Assembly (NCBI RefSeq): GCF_000611645.1
Contig: NW_014012993.1
Span: 1 to 22,513 of the forward strand
DNA length: 22,513 bases
Direction: 5' to 3'
From: Monoraphidium neglectum
Lineage: Eukaryota > Chlorophyta > Chlorophyceae > Sphaeropleales > Selenastraceae
Part shown: in pieces, positions 19,688-22,513 of the stretch
Numbering within the stretch: position 1 is the stretch's first letter
How the letters are laid out: each line of letters starts with the position of its first letter
The notes under the pieces: generated by a model
Database searches by the model: none
What the model saw: only the letters and a program-made list of their open reading frames with translations
What the model was told of the DNA's origin: nothing
Position numbers and translations under genes: made by a program

Positions 19688-22513
19688 ATGCTTTCGCACG
19701 CCGTAGGCGCCCAAGGGGGCCTTGCATTGCCTTTGTGCGCCCTGTTGTCGCGATGGAGCGAATCCGGGCCTCTGGTGGGCAGAGATCGGTTAAAACTACC
19801 GTAACAGATTGAATATAGCCTCTGCGAAGCGGAGGGCGCCATTGATCTGCGAACCATTTTTTGCCTTACAGGGCCGTGCAACGATGTCGTCCGCCAGGGG
19901 GTTGTCCGCCTGCAAGGATTGCAGTGGATTGGTGCAGCCGGTGCCGCTCACTGCGCAGGTGCGTGTTGCGACGTGGGCGTGCGCACGGGCCGACGATGCG
20001 CCTTGGCCGCTGTTGTTGCAGGGGCGATGCCATGTCAGCCAGCTGACAGGTGAGGTACTGACGTGTGCCGAAACAGTCCTTTTAGACGAGTATGCAATCC
20101 CACCACTGACAACCACACGGGGGGCAACATGCTACGCTCATCAGGCGCCGAAGTCGCTGCCGTTGGGCCTCAATTGGTGCTCAAGCTGCGCGGTGAGATG
20201 CCTCATCGGCAGAGACGCAGCTGTATCCCTCAACAGAGGCGACCGCACAGCCAGCCGCATCACTGCCTGACTTGCTTTGTTCCATTACGCAAGGCACACG
20301 AGCCGCTCCCCCCCCCCTTCCAATCGCCTAGCATCAGGGCGCACCGTTGCCCCGCCATGCCAAGCGCTGTAGCCCGTCCGCTTTTGCACCCGCCAGAACG
20401 CCGCGGCCTGCAGTTCCCTGCTTCCCAAATTTCCCGCACCTGACAGCCCTTTGCATTTCCGCGCAACAGACCCTGCAATCTGACGTGGAGCGCGGACGCG
20501 TCTACGGGGGTCCCGGCGCGGACGGCGGCGCTCTGCACAAGCAGTATCCTGACCACTTGGGCGGCTACGCCGCCGCGCAGGCCACGCAGGGCGCTCCCAC
20601 GGTGCGCTGCCGGCGCGCCGCCCCTTCCGTAGGCGTGGCCCCACCCTCCACCCACAGCTCTCGCGTCTCCCCGGGGCTCCCTCGACCGCTGCCTCGTTTC
20701 CAGGCGCTCTCGGGCACTTCGGCGGCCCCTCCCATTCTGCCCCGCTCCTGCTGCATGCGTGCATCCCTCCCCTTCGCTGCCCCGGACCAGGTGCTGGAGG
20801 GCACGCCGCAGTTTGGCGGCCAAAACTATGGCAGCGCGCACGCCACGCAGCAGTGGGGCGTCAGGGAGGTGCCGACGCCGCGGCAGTTGGTCGCGCAGCT
20901 CGACCAGTGGGTCGTGGGCCAGGCAGCTGCCAAGAAGACGCTGGCCGTCGCTGTGTACAACCACTTCAAGCGGCTGCAGAACAAGCGGCAGCACGCGCCG
21001 CGTGCCGCGCCCGCGGGGGCCGGCCCGTCGGGGGCGCCGCCGAGCCTGCTGGTGGGTGGGCGTGCGCCGCGACCCCGCCACTGCGCCGGGCCCCTGCCAG
21101 CCCTTGCGGTATTCCGTCCGCCCTTGCCGTTGCATGCGCGCGCGCACGTGTGCGAGCGTCTTGCTGGTGGCCTTGGCGTTGCGGCGCTATAGGGCTGCGT
21201 TGACCATTGCGCGTGCCAATCCTCACGAGCTGCTCCTCTTGCCCTGTGTCACTTCCAGGAGTCCCCCCTGGGCCGGCTGAGCCTGCTGGACGGCGCCTTC
21301 GTGGAGCGCAGCGCCATCCCCGGCCACCCCCTCACGCACCCCGCCGCGGGCGCGTTCACCGGCATCGCGGCCGCGGCGGCGGCCGCGGCGCAGCGGCAGC
21401 AGCAGCTGCAACAGGAGGCGGCGGCGGGCAAGGGCCATGCGGGCGCTGGCGGCGGGCCGGCTGGGTCTGCGGGTGGGGGTGGGGGAGCAGCGGCGGCTGA
21501 TGAGTTTCAAGAGGTGGAGAAGAGCAACATGGTCATGCTGGTGGGTCTGGGGCCCCGCACTGCGGCCGGGAGGAAGCTAGGAGGCAGCTGGGAGGCAGCT
21601 GTCAGGCAGCTGTCAGGCAGTTGGGAGACAGCTGAGAGGCAGCTGGGAGGCAGCTTACCCTATTCTTCTAATCACACCAGGTTGCTCCGCAGGGCGCCGT
21701 TTGCAAAGCGTGCGCCAAATCTCCCGCGATGCGGCTTTTGCCATCGACTGTTTCAGCTGGCGTGCTGCTTCGCACGCCCGCCCCTCCGCCCCCAGGGTCC
21801 AACCGGCTGCGGCAAGACGCTGCTGGCGAAGACCCTGGCGCGGCTGGTGAACGTGCCGTTCGCAATGGCGGACGCCACGACCCTCACACAGGTGCGGGGC
21901 GGGGCGGCGCGCCCTGCACTCGGCAGGGCAGCAGCTCACGGGCGCCGTGGATTTGGAGGGGCCAGTCAGCACTTGCCGGGGCCTCCCAGCTGACAGGCAT
22001 GCTCCGTCTGGGCGCTGCCCGGAGCCGTCCCCTATGGGCCAGGCCGGTCGGCACGTGTGCGCGGGCTCAAGGGACCGCTGCCGCCGCTGGCCGCCCTTGA
22101 GCCGCCACACCCTCATCCCCCTTGATGAAAACAACCGAACAAAACCGCCCATGAAACCACCAGGCGGGCTATGTGGGGGACGACGTAGAATCCATCCTCT
22201 ATAAGCTGCTGCAGGTGGGCTTGTGGGCGCTGTGCTGGCGTGATGCTGCATGTGTTTGCGAGCACACCCATGTCTGATGCTGGCATAGATGCGGGGGTTG
22301 GAGAAGTATCATCGCGCTCTCGTGCGTGTGTGTGTGTGTTGAGTGTGTGAGAGTGTGTGGGGGGCACGTGCGTTTATTTTGAATACGTGTGTCACACGGC
22401 TCAGCGGGCTCGTGAGGCGGGCCCGTTCGAGGGCGCCATCGCCGTTTATGACTCCCATGCGCCCGGGTTTGTCCCGGCCGACGCCCCCAGGCGGCCAACT
22501 TCAACGTGGAGGC
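19688..22513 (+). CDS. CLPX: ATP-dependent Clp protease unfoldase ClpX, mitochondrial (5' part)
   Basis: AAA+ unfoldase that feeds proteins to ClpP, expected in the mitochondrial matrix. Exons: 19688-19774, 19872-19958, 20145-20192, 20470-20601, 20791-21051, 21259-21540, 21796-21891, 22164-22214 and 22491 to beyond the window; every intron is phase 0. The first exon ([11 protein letters not shown] onward) resembles a mitochondrial presequence. Residues 43-73 form a Cys4 zinc ribbon (CKDC, 23 residues, CSSC) joined across an intron, as in plant ClpX. The AAA+ domain begins at [21 protein letters not shown], followed by [13 protein letters not shown]. An Ala/Gln/Gly-rich insert of about 100 aa precedes KSNMVML. 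Walker A is GPTGCGKT (300-307); then [15 protein letters not shown] and [17 protein letters not shown]. The last exon starts AANFNVEA, just before Walker B, which is outside the window. The first exon is the weakest part; translation could instead begin at the ATG at 19884 in exon 2. Family call is secure. Confidence 0.88.
21571..21658. repeat. 11-bp minisatellite, eight units, in ClpX intron 6
   Basis: Eight contiguous 11-base units with consensus AGGCAGCTGGG begin at 21571, 21582, 21593, 21604, 21615, 21626, 21637 and 21648. Four internal units carry the palindrome CAGCTG. Unit variants (TGTC, TTGGG, ACAGCTGAG) show it has been drifting since expansion. The array lies wholly within the intron 21541-21795. 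Confidence 0.85.
22325..22358. repeat. GT-rich microsatellite in ClpX intron 8
   Basis: A run of GT units interrupted by TGAG and GAGA (GTGTGTGTGTGTGTTGAGTG...GTGTGG). It lies in the intron 22215-22490. Confidence 0.65.

Noticed and set aside
20023..20050. Possible extra ClpX exon encoding [10 protein letters not shown], between TTGCAG and GTGAGG
   Set aside because: Its ends are phase 0 and phase 1, so it breaks the frame to the next exon. Skipping it joins CKDC to CSSC in frame and completes a zinc ribbon.
20260..21147. 295-codon minus-strand open frame
   Set aside because: Antisense to ClpX exons and introns; Arg/Gly-rich composition typical of a shadow.

Overview
This window is GC-rich eukaryotic nuclear DNA, very probably from a green alga (Chlorophyta; a Chlorella-like trebouxiophyte is a reasonable guess). 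Four things point there: many short introns bounded by GTGAG/GTGCG donors and (C)CGCAG/CTGCAG acceptors; TGTAA motifs downstream of some stop codons, the green-algal polyadenylation signal; a nuclear gene for a plastid ribosomal protein; and a plant-like mitochondrial ClpX. I built the gene models by matching splice sites to reading-frame phase by eye. Every joined model keeps an open frame.

Layout: (1) 1-2323 (+), 3' part of a UDP-glycosyltransferase gene (UGT-A, five exons in the window). (2) 3604-7080 (+), a complete tandem paralogue (UGT-B, eight exons, 567 aa, signal peptide). (3) 7642-10952 (-), a three-exon gene for a 922-aa proline/glutamine/alanine-rich protein with an RS domain and the conserved blocks of the PNISR splicing-associated family. 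(4) 13004-15544 (-), a six-exon gene for a 463-aa protein with N-terminal membrane segments and a GGGGFIG Rossmann nucleotide-binding domain; I cannot assign it to a named family. (5) 16552-18664 (-), a five-exon gene for plastid ribosomal protein L10. (6) 19688 to the window end (+), the 5' part of a mitochondrial ClpX gene with a Cys4 zinc ribbon and Walker A motif; it runs off the end. RPL10 and ClpX are divergently arranged around about 1 kb of non-coding DNA; UGT-B and the PNISR-like gene converge.

The genes do not form a pathway; this looks like ordinary nuclear gene order. The points most worth a second look are the tandem pair of animal-type UGTs in which the usual catalytic Asp appears to be replaced, the unassigned membrane/Rossmann protein, and an 11-bp, eight-unit minisatellite inside a ClpX intron. 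I see no mobile element, CRISPR array, RNA gene or evident new multi-gene system.
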